Part shown: positions 49,173 through 57,944 of the stretch, piece after piece | Numbering within the stretch: the stretch's first letter is position 1 | How the letters are laid out: each line of letters begins with the position of its first letter | Assembly (NCBI GenBank): GCA_019918135.1 | Contig: WBZZ01002516.1 | Span: 167,501 to 231,500, forward strand | Length of the DNA stretch: 64,000 nt | Source of the DNA: Paulinella micropora | Lineage: Eukaryota; Cercozoa; Imbricatea; Euglyphida; Paulinellidae | Direction: 5' to 3' | The notes under the pieces: model-generated | What the model saw: only the letters and a program-made list of their open reading frames with translations | Database searches by the model: none | What the model was told of the DNA's origin: nothing | Position numbers and translations under genes: made by a program

Positions 49173-50405
49173 TTAAATCTGGTCTTCAATCCAGTTTAAT
49201 GAAGCGTAAATACTCGCCGTTCCACCGCTTGTGTTTTGTGCGGATATGGTAAATGTCTTACTTGGTCCTATCTCGATATTATATTGAGACAAATCAATGT
49301 ATATTGATGAACCACCAGACAACACATATGTAAATATCACACTTCCGCCAGTTCTTGTAGTTCCTGCCGTATCAACCTCTGCTAACGATGTGTTTGTATC
49401 GTAATTTGAATAAGAAGGTGTTCCTCCTAATGTAGTATTAAGAATAATTCTCGCGATACATGTTTTAGTGTCTGAATTGCTGATGCATAAATTCTCAAAG
49501 TAGATTATGTTGTAATTCGTTTTGCTGTTGAATGTGGCGCGGTTTCTAATAGTAAATATGGCATTCTCAGTTGATCCTATACTCTTGACATTATCATACG
49601 AATTAGTTATAGCAATAGTCCGATCAATATTCCCTTCAACTGCCAAAAACATGCTAGCAGTTTTCATTACAACGGATCCAAGACTTGACGAATATGCCTT
49701 CGCATAATTAGCAAACGCCGCCTGATCCAATGATGGAGTAGTAGCAGTGTTCGCGTATTTAATCGCATGAATTACTTCCATTCGTCCAGTTCGCGGGTTT
49801 TCTATTTTGAATGTAATTTGACCACTGCCCAGATACTGAACAACTATTTCAAACACATTCAATTTAGTAAAATCAATCGTAGGGAAATTTCCAGTATAAT
49901 TACATTTATCAACGTTCCACGCATATTGACTGACCACATTTTCTACACTTCCCGCCGTTCTTACAACAGACATTCCCAAACTTGATTGTCTAAAACATAA
50001 ATTGTCTGCTGGTGTGCCTATGCCAATATCGCAATTGAAACTATCTGCGGCGATAGATGATGGAAACAATGCGGAAAATCTAGCAACTAAGCCCATGCCA
50101 CTTCTATATTTGGCTCGCTCAATAGTCGTAATCTGTGCCGTTGAATTACCTGAGGCGGATGTCGTTAAAACCGCCATTGAATTAGCAGACGATACCACCC
50201 CGCCGTTTGTTTCTGTTTTGTCAAAGAAACGAGTATTTATGCCATATGTGAATACATTTTGTAATACTGGCGACGGAGTAGCAGTTCTCAATTCTCCGAA
50301 GGCGGTTGTTGGTAAAGCATCTTTAATGCTATCAATAGATAAAGAAGACGACGACGATGTAGGTGATGACGATGGTGTATTTGTGCTTTGACCAAAATGG
50401 TTCAT
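49173..50405 (-). CDS. Surface/fibre-like virion protein, intact copy
   Basis: 410 residues, open throughout, the best example of the family. Ser/Pro-rich start (MNHFGQSTNTPSSSPTSSSS), then TPSPVLQNVFTYGINTRFFD, RAKYRSGMGLVARFSALFPS, IGIGTPADNLCFRQSSLGMS, FEIVVQYLGSGQITFKIENP and a long Thr/Asn/Ser-rich C-terminal domain ending LNWIEDQI. The KYRSGMG-RF-AL block recurs in the two broken copies. No signal peptide or transmembrane segment. Probably a capsid-surface or receptor-binding protein; exact role unknown. Confidence 0.65.
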   Translation of the reverse strand: MNHFGQSTNTPSSSPTSSSSSLSIDSIKDALPTTAFGELRTATPSPVLQNVFTYGINTRFFDKTETNGGVVSSANSMAVLTTSASGNSTAQITTIERAKYRSGMGLVARFSALFPSSIAADSFNCDIGIGTPADNLCFRQSSLGMSVVRTAGSVENVVSQYAWNVDKCNYTGNFPTIDFTKLNVFEIVVQYLGSGQITFKIENPRTGRMEVIHAIKYANTATTPSLDQAAFANYAKAYSSSLGSVVMKTASMFLAVEGNIDRTIAITNSYDNVKSIGSTENAIFTIRNRATFNSKTNYNIIYFENLCISNSDTKTCIARIILNTTLGGTPSYSNYDTNTSLAEVDTAGTTRTGGSVIFTYVLSGGSSIYIDLSQYNIEIGPSKTFTISAQNTSGGTASIYASLNWIEDQI

Positions 50406-50429
50406 TTTATATTTTATATTATATAAAAC

Positions 50430-50705
50430 ATGTCAATAATAATACGCAAATTGCCAAGCGATATAGTTGGACACATAAGAACATTTGTTTATTCAGAAAT
50501 GTCCCAGCAGAATTATAGAAAAGAATTTTGCAGTATATGCGGTTTGTCTCGCACATTCCAGTCGCATCCACCTATTATAGCAGTTGATATTGATAATGTA
50601 GATGGTGTCCAGTTTTTCACTATCTGTTCTATTAATTGCTACAGACGAGAGTCTAATATTAGGGCAAGATATGGCGAACCGCCTTTAATCTTTGTTAAGT
50701 ATTAA
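50430..50705 (+). CDS. Small zinc-finger protein with F-box-like start (PLV D copy)
   Basis: 91 residues: KLPSDIVGHIRTFVYSEM, then FCSICGLSRTF and FTICSINCYRRESN (four Cys for one zinc site), ending LIFVKY. Clear relative of 20631-20903. There it precedes the integrase; here it is convergent with an unknown gene, whose stop overlaps its own. Divergent from the surface-protein gene with about 25 bp between. Confidence 0.6.
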   Translation: MSIIIRKLPSDIVGHIRTFVYSEMSQQNYRKEFCSICGLSRTFQSHPPIIAVDIDNVDGVQFFTICSINCYRRESNIRARYGEPPLIFVKY

Positions 50706-51154
50706 TCTTTTTGAACTTTTTGTTTATTTCTTGTGCTTCTCCTTAATGGTGCTTTTACTTCCTCCGATTGTTCTTCTTGTGGTTTTGCTTCTTTTTTCGC
50801 TTCACTCTTCGTCGCTCCACTCCTCTTCTCTTTGATAAACCCATTAACAATAACGGCTCCAATCTTGCTTAATTGTCGTAGTTTAGTATTTGTAATATTT
50901 GGATTATCGTTGTAAATCTGTTCGAGCAATTTATACTTATCCTCTCTGCTAGCACTTTTTCCTAATGGTTGATATTTGCTTTCTTCTTCTCCGTTTTCAC
51001 TTTCAGTTTCATTAGTATTATTTAAATTCAGACATAAACATATCTTTCTTCTTAGCTCCTCAAGTTCAGTCTTAATTCCTTCTGCTTTAACAGGGTCTGC
51101 CACATTCACCCAACTATAAGAAAATGATGTGAGTAAATCGCCGTGTCCTAACAC
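50702..51154 (-). CDS. Charged protein with basic tail, unknown
   Basis: 150 residues; the frame may extend slightly upstream. EGIKTELEELRRKICLCLNL begins a helix, then KLLEQIYNDNPNITNTKLRQ resembles a small helix-turn-helix, then a Lys/Glu-rich linker and APLRRSTRNKQK tail. A DNA-binding role is possible by composition. No family recognised. Confidence 0.4.
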   Translation of the reverse strand: MLGHGDLLTSFSYSWVNVADPVKAEGIKTELEELRRKICLCLNLNNTNETESENGEEESKYQPLGKSASREDKYKLLEQIYNDNPNITNTKLRQLSKIGAVIVNGFIKEKRSGATKSEAKKEAKPQEEQSEEVKAPLRRSTRNKQKVQKD

Positions 51155-51345
51155 ATTGGAGACCCATGTATTAAAGTTTGTAGTTTTTGGATTGGCAAAT
51201 TTGAATAAGATAAACTAGCATATAATTTTCTCAACATACTGCTTTTTTGTTTGTAGTCTGCCAGCCACGGAAAAATTTTAATCACACGTTTATTTAGTTC
51301 GTTGTTTTTCTACTTATCAAACACTCCATCATCGTTGATAATAAC

Positions 51346-51603
51346 TTATTTTTTCTTTTTGAAATGATTTCTTATCGAATTGACTTTTTCAATTACAAAC
51401 TCGGGAGTAAATAAAATCACTGGTCTTTCTGTCCAATTCTTTTCTTGTCCATCTCGTTTCTTTGCTAGATTATTTACTTTCAACCAACTCGGCTTATCGG
51501 GCACGAGTTCATATGTATTTTTGTCAAATATTTCCACAGGCATCGCTCCAATTGCTATCATCAAAGCAAGTAGTTTTAAATAAGGATCATTGCTTAATAT
51601 CAT
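51346..51603 (-). CDS. Unknown short protein or gene fragment
   Basis: 85 residues: MILSNDPYLKLLALMIAIGA, FDKNTYELVPDKPSWLKVNN, RPVILFTPEFVIEKVNSIRN and a KKKK end. May be part of a larger broken gene covering 50.7-52.0 kb on this strand. Confidence 0.35.
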   Translation of the reverse strand: MILSNDPYLKLLALMIAIGAMPVEIFDKNTYELVPDKPSWLKVNNLAKKRDGQEKNWTERPVILFTPEFVIEKVNSIRNHFKKKK

Positions 51604-51725
51604 CTAATTTATTTTTGCCATAACATCTCTTACATCAATTTGTATTTTTGTTCGTTTTTTTGCTTTACATCTTTTTTGTATCCTTCTACAATTTCAAATC
51701 GTTCGTCCTCATTTAAATTGAAAAA

Positions 51726-52043
51726 CTAGTCTAGATTGCTCATTTCATAGACTTTTGCGCTTTGATTAGGCTTAGTTGCATGTGTTCTCACTTCCGATAA
51801 TCTTTGCATTCTTGTATTTAAATTTGGATAGATTATGACATATTTTGGATAAATGACTTTTAATGCTTCCAGTGCTTCTTTATCTGTTGTTGGATTACTA
51901 AATAACATGATTATGGTCTTATGAAAAACCATTGATTGCTTGGAATCAATTTCAAAAAAGTGAGACACAACATTATGAATTTTATTTTCAGTATCAGAAA
52001 CTTTTAACTGCCTTATAGACTTCTTATCGCTTTCACTCCACAT
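51726..52043 (-). CDS. Unknown protein or gene fragment
   Basis: 105 residues beginning MWSESDKKSIRQLKVSDTEN; IIMLFSNPTTDKEALEALKV and YPKYVIIYPNLNTRMQRLSE follow. Helical, charged, no motif. Its upstream region carries the iterated motif of 52.1-52.5 kb. Confidence 0.35.
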   Translation of the reverse strand: MWSESDKKSIRQLKVSDTENKIHNVVSHFFEIDSKQSMVFHKTIIMLFSNPTTDKEALEALKVIYPKYVIIYPNLNTRMQRLSEVRTHATKPNQSAKVYEMSNLD

Positions 52044-52094
52044 TGCTAGTGTATATTAAACAAGTCTATTATTTTTTTAAATTAAAATACTCAG

Positions 52095-52500
52095 ATGTAG
52101 TAAATTTTCCTTTGGTTGCCGTGTCCGACGTTGGCCGAGGTCTTAATGACTACATTGTCCGAGGTATTAATGATTGAAAAGTAAACGTTGGCCGTCTAAC
52201 ATAAATAGCAGTGAGAGATTGAATAAAATTCGTTTTATCAAGGGGGGTGTCCAACGTTGGCCGACGTTGGCGACCTTTTTTCAAAATTTTCCGAGTGGGT
52301 ATAAAAAAAAGGGGGGGGGGACCTATTTTTTTTTAAGGTCGGACAGGTCGGACAGGTTGGACATGTTAAAAAATAGATAATAATAAGAAGAATTATTAAT
52401 AAAATCGTTTAAAATTAACATTGAAAAGTGTCCGACGTTGTGTCCGACCTTTAAAATCATTAAGGCAACCTTGGACAGGTTGGACAGTGGATAATAAAAT
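52095..52500. repeat. Cluster of GTCCGACGTTGGCCG / GGTCGGACA iterations
   Basis: About ten short related words: GTCCGACGTTGGCCGAGG, GTCCGAGG, CGTTGGCCG, GTCCAACGTTGGCCGACGTTGG, then GGTCGGACA repeated as a near-10-bp tandem, then GTCCGACGTTG, GTCCGACC and TTGGACAGG words. The spacing is uneven. Looks like iterated binding sites; some could be decayed coding repeats. Confidence 0.6.
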
Positions 52501-52652
52501 GAATTCAATAATTATCTCTCGCACCTGCTCACATATGAATGGAATTACAACTATGGCCCAGTATCCGAAGAGACGCCGATCGATAAAGTCGTATGTTGAA
52601 ATTGCTTCCAAAATTTATCAAGCAACTTCCACATACGACAAGTTGCTTTTAA

Positions 52653-53132
52653 TCAAGGAGCAAAGTTCGCCATGGTTGCGTATATGTTCAAAAAAGTATC
52701 TGTTCCTGTGCCACGAATGAAATTATTGAGCGAACCTCTGTGCGCAAACACATAAATCCGCTCATCTTCCTGAAGCGGACTAATGAACAAAACGAAAAGA
52801 CCAAAGCCCTGAAGCCCTTCTACATTTCCAGACTTCGACTCTGCTCTGCCAAAAATGGCTTTCTTTTCTAAATAACCATTAGCGACATATCCCCTCGCCC
52901 TCATTGCATCAAATTCTATTAATGGATTTAGAGGTCTATCCCTTTTGTAGAGAATTGAAAGATTAAGTCCACGACCGAACTTTGGAATCATCCTCGACGG
53001 ATTGTGCGGCACGAAAGGGGCAATGACGAGCGCAGTCATTTGCTGAACCAATGGCTCTACTGCTGGGTCGGCGACGGCGGGGGCTTTCTCCTCATCCTGC
53101 TCCTCCTCATCCTGCTCCTCTTCGTCGGCCAT
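52653..53132 (-). CDS. Cassette protein type 2, copy 3 (divergent)
   Basis: Start at 53132 (MADEEEQDEEEQDEEKAPAV). About 159 residues: an acidic head, MTALVIAPFVPHNPSRMIPK, an R-rich middle, and a compact end FVLFISPLQEDERIYVFAHR ... FLNIYATMANF that follows the same strand-helix-strand plan as copies 1 and 2. Lacks the KKGGRR segment. A GTGTGTGTTGCAG stretch precedes the ATG, as in copy 2. Head to head with the coiled-coil gene (280 bp between). Function unknown. Confidence 0.55.
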   Translation of the reverse strand: MADEEEQDEEEQDEEKAPAVADPAVEPLVQQMTALVIAPFVPHNPSRMIPKFGRGLNLSILYKRDRPLNPLIEFDAMRARGYVANGYLEKKAIFGRAESKSGNVEGLQGFGLFVLFISPLQEDERIYVFAHRGSLNNFIRGTGTDTFLNIYATMANFAP

Positions 53133-53410
53133 GGCACCTGCAACACACACGACAAGGGTTTGGACTTCTTGACTTTACCACTTTGGGAATTCTGAAAAAG
53201 TCGGAGAATGAAAAAAAGAAACAGGCAAAAACACGTGATTGAATTTCTGGAATTTCTGCTTACAATTTGAAATGCCGATAAAAAGGAAAAGCGAAATTTT
53301 TTTCACACCGCACACCTGAAAACACCAACTTTAGCCACTTGGTGCGGTATTTTTTTAGCCTACACCAACTCTGACATTGGTCAACTTTTGGTGTTAAACC
53401 AAGAACAATA
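53133..53410. promoter_or_regulatory. Bidirectional promoter region of cassette copy 3
   Basis: 278 bp between divergent ATGs. Contains AT-rich patches, GCGGTATTTTTTTAG near 53345 and an acceptor-like TG-rich CAG on the minus strand next to 53132. Copy 2 has a gap of similar length. Confidence 0.45.
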
Positions 53411-53875
53411 ATGAGCGATAGCGAGGAAGAATATATTGAAAGACAAGAGACAAACAAATGGTTTGAAAAACTGAAAGATAAAACTTACTTTGAAATAAAT
53501 AGATTTAAAATAAGAAATGAAACGAAAGCAGAAATAATACAAAGCAAACTTGACGAGAACGAAAAAGAAAAGATTGAATTGGAGAAACAAAAAAGAGATT
53601 GCGAAAATAAAGCGAATGCGATTGACGAAATACTTGCGAAAAGAATAGGAGAAAAAGAAAGAAAGGAGAAAATTGAACAAATGAAACGAGAAAAAAGGAG
53701 AGAAGAAGAACAGAAGAAAAAACAATTAAGATTGCTTGAAAATTGGTTAAGTGCGGAAAATCAACCGATGGGAATAGATGATGATTTAAAAGCGCGAAAG
53801 ATGATTGATAGTGGAAAAACAACAACAGAAATAATACAATCATATGAAAAATATAAAAGACAGAGAATTGAATAA
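53411..53875 (+). CDS. Cassette coiled-coil protein type 1, copy 3
   Basis: 154 residues: MSDSEEEYIERQETNKWFEK, the coiled coil (KIELEKQKRDCENKANAIDE), LRLLENWLSAENQPMGIDDD, ARKMIDSGKTTTEIIQSYEK and the closing YKRQRIE. Same segments in the same order as copy 2 (24531-25013). About 70 bp past its stop lies the terminal block. Open frame, AT-rich. Unknown function; conservation of the tail argues that it was selected in the past. Confidence 0.65.
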   Translation: MSDSEEEYIERQETNKWFEKLKDKTYFEINRFKIRNETKAEIIQSKLDENEKEKIELEKQKRDCENKANAIDEILAKRIGEKERKEKIEQMKREKRREEEQKKKQLRLLENWLSAENQPMGIDDDLKARKMIDSGKTTTEIIQSYEKYKRQRIE

Positions 53876-53944
53876 ATAGTAGTTTTCACTACTAACTCCT
53901 TTACCGCATAGGAGTATAATCTAGTGCGTCAAAAATTTTATCAA

Positions 53945-54055
53945 AAAATAGGAGGGGCTTTCAGAAAATCCCACTTTCGTTCGAAGAGATTTACTCATAC
54001 CGCACTTGTGTGTGGTAGGTGGAGAAGACTTCAAAAAAGGTAATTTAATAATAAA
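53945..54055 (+). repeat. Terminal block, copy 3 (inverted relative to copy 1)
   Basis: CCACTTTCGTTCGAAGAG, TGTGTGGTAGGTGGAGAAG and GGTAATTTAATAATAAATAC in the same order as 24345-24460 and 38045-38160 read on minus. Next to the coiled-coil gene as in copy 1. Confidence 0.85.
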
Positions 54056-54340
54056 TACATTTTTATGTGTGTGATCATTTATCTACAATAGACAGGTCTA
54101 TCTCGTATATCATACAATAAGCCTTAGAAACATATAAAACACACACAGGAAGACAGAAAACACACCTTTGTTTTACAAAAACACACCTTTGGTAATTTAA
54201 TAATAAATACATTTTTATGTGTGTGATCATTTATCTACAATAGACAGGTCTATCTCGTATATCATAAAATAAGCCTTAGAAACATATAAAACACACACAG
54301 GAAGACAGAAAACACACCTTTGTTTTACAAAAACACACCT
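54039..54340 (+). repeat. 150-bp direct tandem duplication
   Basis: Two near-identical units (54039-54189 and 54190-54340), each from GGTAATTTAATAATAAATAC through TCTACAATAGACAGGTCTAT to ACACACCTTTG. The second leads into a hairpin. Confidence 0.85.
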
Positions 54341-54380
54341 TTGTTTTGACAAAAAAAAGACAAACTAAGCACACTAAGAG

Positions 54381-54490
54381 AGATTTGGTCAAAATGACGA
54401 CAAAAACCATATAAATGAAATTTATATATATTTTATTATATAATGAATATGGTTTTTGTCGTCATTTTGACCAAATCTCTCTTAGTGTGC
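54381..54490. repeat. Hairpin core related to the 400-bp palindrome
   Basis: AAGAGAGATTTGGTCAAAAT / ATTTTGACCAAATCTCTCTT arms around an AT-rich centre near 54430; the arms match those at 37770-37880. It follows the tandem duplication, so the region is a partial, asymmetric copy of that palindrome. Confidence 0.85.
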
Positions 54491-54495
54491 TATAT

Positions 54496-54664
54496 ATTCC
54501 ATTGCAGTCCTGGCGACTTGATAATGCACTTTTGTTTTACGGGCCTGGCCGAAAATAAGCCCCGGGGGTTTTTTTGTAGGTTCGGCCGGCCCGCCACCAT
54601 GTGCTTTTGCATTGCATTCGTTTCAAGGTGCTAATATAAACTCCGGCCTGTGTACACTGTGTTT
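54496..54664 (-). repeat. GGCC-rich repeat block (right frame end, inverted)
   Basis: Reverse complement of the first unit of 23779-24050 with the TGTACACAGGCCGG flank. TATC units follow, mirroring the left side. Confidence 0.85.
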
Positions 54665-54666
54665 TA

Positions 54667-54701
<35 letters not shown>

Positions 54702-54822
54702 GTATCTATCTATGTATCTATCTATCTATCTATCTAACTCTCCCTCTCTCTCTCTCCCTCTCTCTCTCCCTCTCTTTCTCTTTCTCTCTCTCTCTCTCTC
54801 TGAGATAGATAGATAGATACAT
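54665..54822. repeat. TATC and TC microsatellites
   Basis: Mirror of 23480-23758 (GA and GATA). Confidence 0.95.
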
Positions 54823-54965
54823 ATGAAGAAGAAAGAGACACTTACATACACACCTTCTACATGCATGCATGCATTCAAATGCACGCACCATATGTACACA
54901 AGAAATAAGAAGTATATGTCTTCCTAAATATGTTTCCAGCAATCAGTATAGCATCTATACTATAC
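54800..54965 (+). repeat. Array-flank repeat, copy 2
   Basis: Same series as 35899-36100, ending in a short TATAC run (54955-55015). Confidence 0.9.
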
Positions 54966-55020
54966 TATACATATACTACTATACTATACTATACTATACT
55001 ATACTAGTAATATTAATATT

Positions 55021-56489
55021 CTTCGTACACTGAAGAACTTTGTAACAAAACCAGACTCTGAAGTCGCTTGTGTGTGTGTGTGTGTGTGTGTGGGGAGGGG
55101 GGGGGGGTATTAATAGAGTATTCAACGGTGGATGTTTGAAAGAGATAGGGCAGGGGGGGGGTTACTTGAACATTTTGAAGCAGAAACTGCACCCTGAACT
55201 TGTATTAATAATGGGAAGCAGAGTAAGGGAAGAACTTTAGAGCAGAAACAGGAACAGTGACTTACTGATATTAATACTAATTAATATTATTTTCATATTA
55301 ATACGTGTCACGGAGCGGCGGGGCGGGGGGGGGGGGGGGGGGGGGGAGGGAGGGGTGGTGGTGATTGGTAGACAAGAGGTTCAACTAGCTAGTCAACTTG
55401 GGCACCAGCCGCGGGCAAGCTCATCATCAGAGCTGTCATAAGCAGTCTAGGATGACGCAGGATTCGAAGATCATAAGTTGACTTCACTATGATCAGTTCA
55501 AAGCAGCCTTCTCAGAATGCAAAATTCACTGAAGCCTAGATCAATTTTCGGCTTAGTTGCTTTGACCGAGTCTTCTCAATATTAATATTTGACCAGAGCA
55601 CTCCGACCCTCAATGAGCACTTAGTGAAGCCAGCCGCGTGGACTTGAATCACGAAAAGCCTTGCCGCGACAGGTGAAATGAAACTATTAATACTGACCTC
55701 AGCAGAGTCTTGCCAAGGCCACGGTAGAGAGACTAGACGAGCTGAGAGAGAGAGAGAGGAAGGGGGGGGGGGGGGTGGTGAAACTAAGAGCAGGCTATTA
55801 CTATTAACCTAGCTGCTAGCTAGGGTTCATAGAAATTCAAGTACTATGATTAATAGTATTAATATTAATGTTAATAGCTGCATCCTTGACTACTGAGACC
55901 ACTGGGTTTTTTGATTATATTATTTTTGAAGTCATTTATTTAATTTCATTGTCACGGCGTCACCGGTTGTTACCACAATGCTTGTCGTCACGGATGTAGC
56001 CTACGATCACTATTAACTCATTACAGAATACTGCCACGGTTTCTGTCACAAAGTTATTCAGTGTACCAAGAATCTTAATATATATTAATATTAATTATTA
56101 TTATTAATATTTAATATTAGTATTAGTAATACAACTAACTATCAATAATATTGTTCATGAGTACTTCCGGCAATCACTTGAATTTTGATAGGCACTATTA
56201 CTTTCAAGTGAAAATTGCAGTTGCCCGTAGTGACGTCCAACAACTAATTTCAAGATATTACTGAATTTGTTATTTTTCAGTAAAATTATACAGCCCCCCC
56301 CCTCTCAATATTTTAAGACTTATTCATAATTTTTATCTCGTGAAGGTACCGGTGGCAGGGAGAAAGAAAAACCCATGACGAGCGCAAACAACAGCATTGG
56401 TTGCTGCCCCGGCGATTTTGGCGCGCTAATTGTGCACAACAGACTCTTTGGAGTGAAAGGAATTTTACCGAATCTTGCGTGCGTTGGTT
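55021..56489. other. Non-coding stretch with poly-G tracts
   Basis: No gene seen. Mixed sequence with several long G runs (near 55096, 55325, 55759), a GT run, and many TTAATATTAATA words. Possibly degraded host or unclassified DNA. Confidence 0.6.
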
Positions 56490-57475
56490 AGTATAGTATA
56501 GTATAGTATAGTATAGTATTATATTATAGTATAGTATAGTATAGTATAGTATAGTATAGTATAGTATAGTATTAGTATATAGTAGAGTAGAGTAGAGTAG
56601 AGTAGAGTAGAGTAGAGTAGAGTAGAGTAGAGTAGAGTAGAGTATAGTGTATCATAATGTAGAATAGTACAGCATAGTATAGTATACTATAGCATAGTAT
56701 AGTATAGTATAGTATAGCCTGAGTAAAATCCAGTATAGTATAGTATAGTATAGTATAGTATAGTAGAATAGAGTAGAGTAGTATAATATAGTATAATATA
56801 GTATAGTATAATGTATCATAATGTAGAATAGTACAGCATGGTATAGTCTGAGTATAGTAAAGCACAGTATAGTAGTATAGTATAGTATAGTATAGTATAG
56901 TATAGTATAGTATAGTATAGTATAGTATAGTATAGTATAGTATAGTATAGTATAGTATAGTATAGTATAGTATATAGTGTATAGTATAGTATAGTATGGT
57001 ATATTTTTGTATATATATATATATACATATATATTACTATACTATACTATACTATACTATACTGTACTACACTATATTATACTATATTACACTCTACTAT
57101 ACTATACTATATTGTACTATACTATACTATACTATACTATACTATACTATACTATATACTATACTATATACTATACTATATACTATACTATACTATACTA
57201 TACTACACTATATTATACTATATTATATTATACTATACTATACTATACTATATTATATTATACTATACTATACTATACTATACTATACTATACTATACTA
57301 TACTATACTACACTACACCATACTTTACTATACTATACTATACTATACTATACTATACTATACTATACTATACTATACTATACTATTACTATAATATACT
57401 ATACTATACTATACTATACTATACTATACTATACTATACTATACTATACTATAATATACTATACTATACTATATA
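56490..57475. repeat. Opposed GTATA and TATAC arrays, 1 kb
   Basis: GTATA units to about 57000, then TATATA, then TATAC units: a second inverted array. Includes an AGAGT-type run (56580-56640) and the marker words GTACAGCATAG and TAGCCTGAGTA (56645-56740 and 56811-56860). Confidence 0.97.
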
Positions 57476-57672
57476 TACATATTTATCTAAATCCTTGGAA
57501 AAAAGTGAACCCTCCCACTATCCAAAGCAGCCCAAAGAGGTCTATTTAATTGTTTTATTAGACACCATTGGGGTATTTTATGTTACAGTCATTGAGCCTG
57601 AGCATAGTAATATACAGTCCGGTCCGGTCGTATTGATATGACGCTTCACAAGTGACGACTGTCATTTAATAA

Positions 57673-57891
57673 TTACATTCTCCAGAACTTGACCATGAAA
57701 ATGTGATAGCCGTATACACTCTTGCGTATTATGTTGCACTTATGTTTGTTGCAGAGTGAATCAATGTTCTGTTGGTGTAGCCAGGCAATATTCTTTGCGT
57801 AGGAGGAAGAAGCTTCAATCCCTTCCAACATGTTGTTCGCAGTGTTCATAAGTTGATACAGTTGCTCCAACATTTCTTTCTCTGTCTTCAT
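57673..57891 (-). CDS. Short helical protein or downstream exon, unknown
   Basis: 72 residues: MKTEKEMLEQLYQLMNTANN, then SYAKNIAWLHQQNIDSLCNK, ending FMVKFWRM. It lies 55 bp past the stop of the proline-rich gene on the same strand; could be a separate gene or an exon. No family recognised. Confidence 0.35.
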   Translation of the reverse strand: MKTEKEMLEQLYQLMNTANNMLEGIEASSSYAKNIAWLHQQNIDSLCNKHKCNIIRKSVYGYHIFMVKFWRM

Positions 57892-57944
57892 GCTGTGTTG
57901 TCCTAACAGTCATGTACGTGTGTGCGTGTGTAGGTGGCGCAGGT

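Larger units (their letters stand above)
48282..52043. mobile_element. PLV D: partial Polinton-like virus (fossil)
   Basis: Protease fragment (minus), penton fragments (plus), a small unknown (plus), an intact surface protein (minus), a zinc-finger protein (plus) and three unknown minus-strand frames. Polymerase, major capsid, ATPase and integrase are absent, so less than a third of an element is present. The surface protein and zinc-finger genes look whole; the left part is broken, with about three or four breaks. Lies between the giant-virus-like block and cassette copy 3. Confidence 0.75.

Noticed and set aside
52323-52720. Short frames across the iterated GTCCGAC words
   Set aside because: No start context, no motif, and frames end within the repeats.
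55021-56489. Possible RNA gene or degraded transposon in the poly-G stretch
   Set aside because: No conserved fold, no terminal repeats and no protein similarity seen by eye.
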